Assembly: GCF_001866075.3 (NCBI RefSeq)
Contig: NZ_CP063356.1
Location: 4,950,164-5,014,163 of the forward strand
Source: Anaerobacillus isosaccharinicus
GTDB lineage: Bacteria > Bacillota > Bacilli > Bacillales > Anaerobacillaceae
Length of the DNA stretch: 64,000 bases
Direction of reading: 5' to 3'
Within the stretch, counting starts at the first letter, position 1, and every line of letters starts with the position of its first letter. A model generated the notes under the pieces. It was not told the DNA's origin and did not search any database. It worked only from the letters and a program-made list of their open reading frames with translations. Below are positions 62,745 through 64,000 of the stretch, piece by piece. Both the position numbers and the translations under genes were made by a program.

Positions 62745-63476
62745 TTAATTGTTCTTCTTTTTTTCTGCCATTTCACGTAACTGCTTTACCTCATGTGGTC
62801 GTAGCTCTCTTGCTTCTCCAGTGTTTAAACCTTTTAACGTTAAAAACCCATACATTTCACGTTTAAGCTTTAAAACTGGGTGGCCAATTGCCTCAAACAT
62901 GCGGCGAACTTGGCGATTTTTACCTTCATGAATTGAAATTTCAATAATTGAAGTTCCCGTTTTTGGATTACCAGACACAAATTTCACTCTAGCAGGAGCC
63001 GTTTTCCCATCTTCTAACATGATGCCTCTTTCAAGCAATTTTAGTTTTTCACGACTAGGAACACCTTGAACTTTTGCTACGTACATTTTTGTCACTTTAT
63101 ATTTAGGGTGCATGAGAATATTAGCGAACTCACCATCATTTGTTAGCAACAACAAGCCCGAAGTATCATAATCTAATCTCCCTACTGGAAACAGGCGAAA
63201 TTCATTACTAAAAAAGTCAGTTACTACTTTTCTCCCTTTATCATCACTTACACTAGAAATAACTCCTGTTGGTTTATACAATATATAATAAACAGGCTCT
63301 TCCCGGTCAATAGGGACCCGATCTACTTCTATTTTATCTTTTCTAGGTGTTACCTTAGTTCCTAACTCTGTAACAACCTCACCATTCACTGTTACTCTAC
63401 CTTCACTAATAAGCTCTTCTGCTTTCCTTCTTGATGCAACCCCTGCTTGAGCAATTACTTTTTGTAAACGTTCCAT
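62745..63476 (-). CDS. rluB: 23S rRNA pseudouridine synthase RluB
   Basis: A 243-residue enzyme: N-terminal S4 domain (MERLQKVIAQAGVASRRKAE, residues about 1-60) and RsuA/RluB-type catalytic domain with GRLDYDTSGLLLLTNDG (catalytic Asp). Modifies 23S rRNA at the position usually numbered 2605. Start ATG at 63476 with GAGGTGG, not the upstream Met. It follows spmB, as in Bacillus. Confidence 0.94.
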   Translation of the reverse strand: MERLQKVIAQAGVASRRKAEELISEGRVTVNGEVVTELGTKVTPRKDKIEVDRVPIDREEPVYYILYKPTGVISSVSDDKGRKVVTDFFSNEFRLFPVGRLDYDTSGLLLLTNDGEFANILMHPKYKVTKMYVAKVQGVPSREKLKLLERGIMLEDGKTAPARVKFVSGNPKTGTSIIEISIHEGKNRQVRRMFEAIGHPVLKLKREMYGFLTLKGLNTGEARELRPHEVKQLREMAEKKKNN

Positions 63477-63540
63477 ACCTTCCACCTCATACATATCTTA
63501 AAATTTTTTTATACCATTTTTCAAGGAAACTGACTTCCTT

Positions 63541-63635
63541 AATGTAAAATGTAAAATGTAGAATGTTTTGAAAGTGTTGCCTCGAAGCTTTCCTTTCATC
63601 TAATTCTACATTCTAAATTTTTCATTCTACATTTA
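63541..63635. repeat. Heptamer-arm hairpin element, copy C
   Basis: Left arm AATGTAAAATGTAAAATGTA and onward, core GAAAGTGTTGCCTCGAAGC, right arm to CATTCTACATTT. It lies between rluB and spmB. CTCGAAG in the core differs from the CTTCGAAG of copies A and B by one base. Confidence 0.85.
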
Positions 63636-63719
63636 AAGCAGCATTACCTATTATAAGCAATACTACCATGTTTTTAACAACTTTATTTTTTATTGTCCCC
63701 ATTTTTCACAAAAAAAAGA

Positions 63720-63742
63720 AAGACTTACGTATTGTAAGCCTT
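63720..63742 (-). terminator. Terminator after spmB
   Basis: AAGGCTTAC-AATAC-GTAAGTCTT hairpin with TCTTTTTTTT on the minus strand. Confidence 0.85.
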
Positions 63743-63763
63743 CAAATTGATCTAAATTAAATT

Positions 63764-64000
63764 TTACATGGAACCAAAAACAAGTGTTACGATTATAATG
63801 GAAGCAATAATACCAACTAAGTCAGCTAGTAAGCCTACTTTTAAAGCATCACCCATTTTTTTAATTCCTACTGCCCCAAAATAAACGGTTAAAACATAAA
63901 AAGTTGTATCTGTACTTCCTTGCATTGTTGACGCTAATCTACCAATAAATGAATCTGGTCCATACGTTGCAATCAAATCTGACGTCATTCCTAAAGCACC
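63764..64000 (-). CDS. spmB: Spore maturation protein SpmB (C-terminal part)
   Basis: The last 78 residues of SpmB, cut by the right edge; the frame stays open to base 64000 (upstream codons read GALG). It is a membrane protein with DTTFYVLTVYFGAVGIKKMG and a C-terminal membrane segment. In B. subtilis SpmA and SpmB are needed for spore core dehydration. The start is outside the window. Confidence 0.88.
   Translation of the reverse strand, partial: GALGMTSDLIATYGPDSFIGRLASTMQGSTDTTFYVLTVYFGAVGIKKMGDALKVGLLADLVGIIASIIIVTLVFGSM

Overview
The window is a low-GC Firmicutes chromosome segment of Bacillaceae type. The evidence is the spore genes (ypeB-sleB, spmB), the B. subtilis-like gene order (der-yphA-ypzI-fni-rpsA-cmk-ypfB-ypfA-ypeB-sleB; gudB-mecB/ypbH; ypbG-ypbF-ypbD-recQ-ypbB-fer; spmB-rluB-resABC-resDE), strong AGGAGG-like ribosome binding sites and S-box and B12 riboswitches. 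A four-subunit 2-oxoacid:ferredoxin oxidoreductase inside this frame suggests a facultatively or strictly anaerobic bacillus such as Anaerobacillus or a relative; that placement is an inference. Almost all genes lie on the minus strand. Layout: 1-9200 holds GTPase Der (cut by the edge), YphA, YpzI, type 2 IPP isomerase, S1-domain protein, PlsC, Cmk, the PilZ flagellar brake YpfA/MotI and the germination pair YpeB-SleB, with a 36-bp tandem repeat in sleB. 9300-17200 is a methionine operon, metI-metC-yitJ-metH, behind an S-box (SAM) riboswitch. 17261-19988 holds a small zinc-ribbon gene, an 1812-bp insertion sequence with a 7-bp target duplication, and prsW. 20100-27200 carries asparaginase, GudB, Ddl, MecB and a CarH-like B12-binding MerR regulator with a textbook MerR promoter, followed by YpbG. 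27270-32810 carries formate-THF ligase and the ferredoxin oxidoreductase operon, which has a near-perfect CcpA (cre) site over its promoter. 33000-39800 carries the ypb/recQ/fer group and two regulators (Crp/Fnr and GntR/FadR types). 40189-45183 carries cell-wall and metabolic genes (LysM-M14, PHP phosphatase, M23-LysM, VanW-like). 45313-55650 is one uninterrupted 11-gene operon for corrinoid uptake and salvage (btuF-btuC-btuD/cbiZ-cbiB-cobD-cobU-cobQ-cobS-cobC-cobU-like-pduO) led by a B12 riboswitch. 55777-64000 holds MoaB, then resE-resD and resC-resB-resA, rluB and the end of spmB. Links between regions: cobalamin is salvaged by the 45-55 kb operon, consumed by MetH and probably sensed by the CarH-like regulator. 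Apo-regulation is by riboswitches (SAM, B12) and probably by CcpA on the ferredoxin-linked oxidoreductase. The most unusual non-coding signal is a dispersed family of hairpin-forming elements built from TAGAATG/TAAAATG heptamers. There are three full copies near 56.4, 60.4 and 63.5 kb, sharing a GCTTCGAAG-like core, plus a pure (CATTCTA)x8 array at 41.5 kb. Two of these loci supply the TAG stop codon of the adjacent gene.
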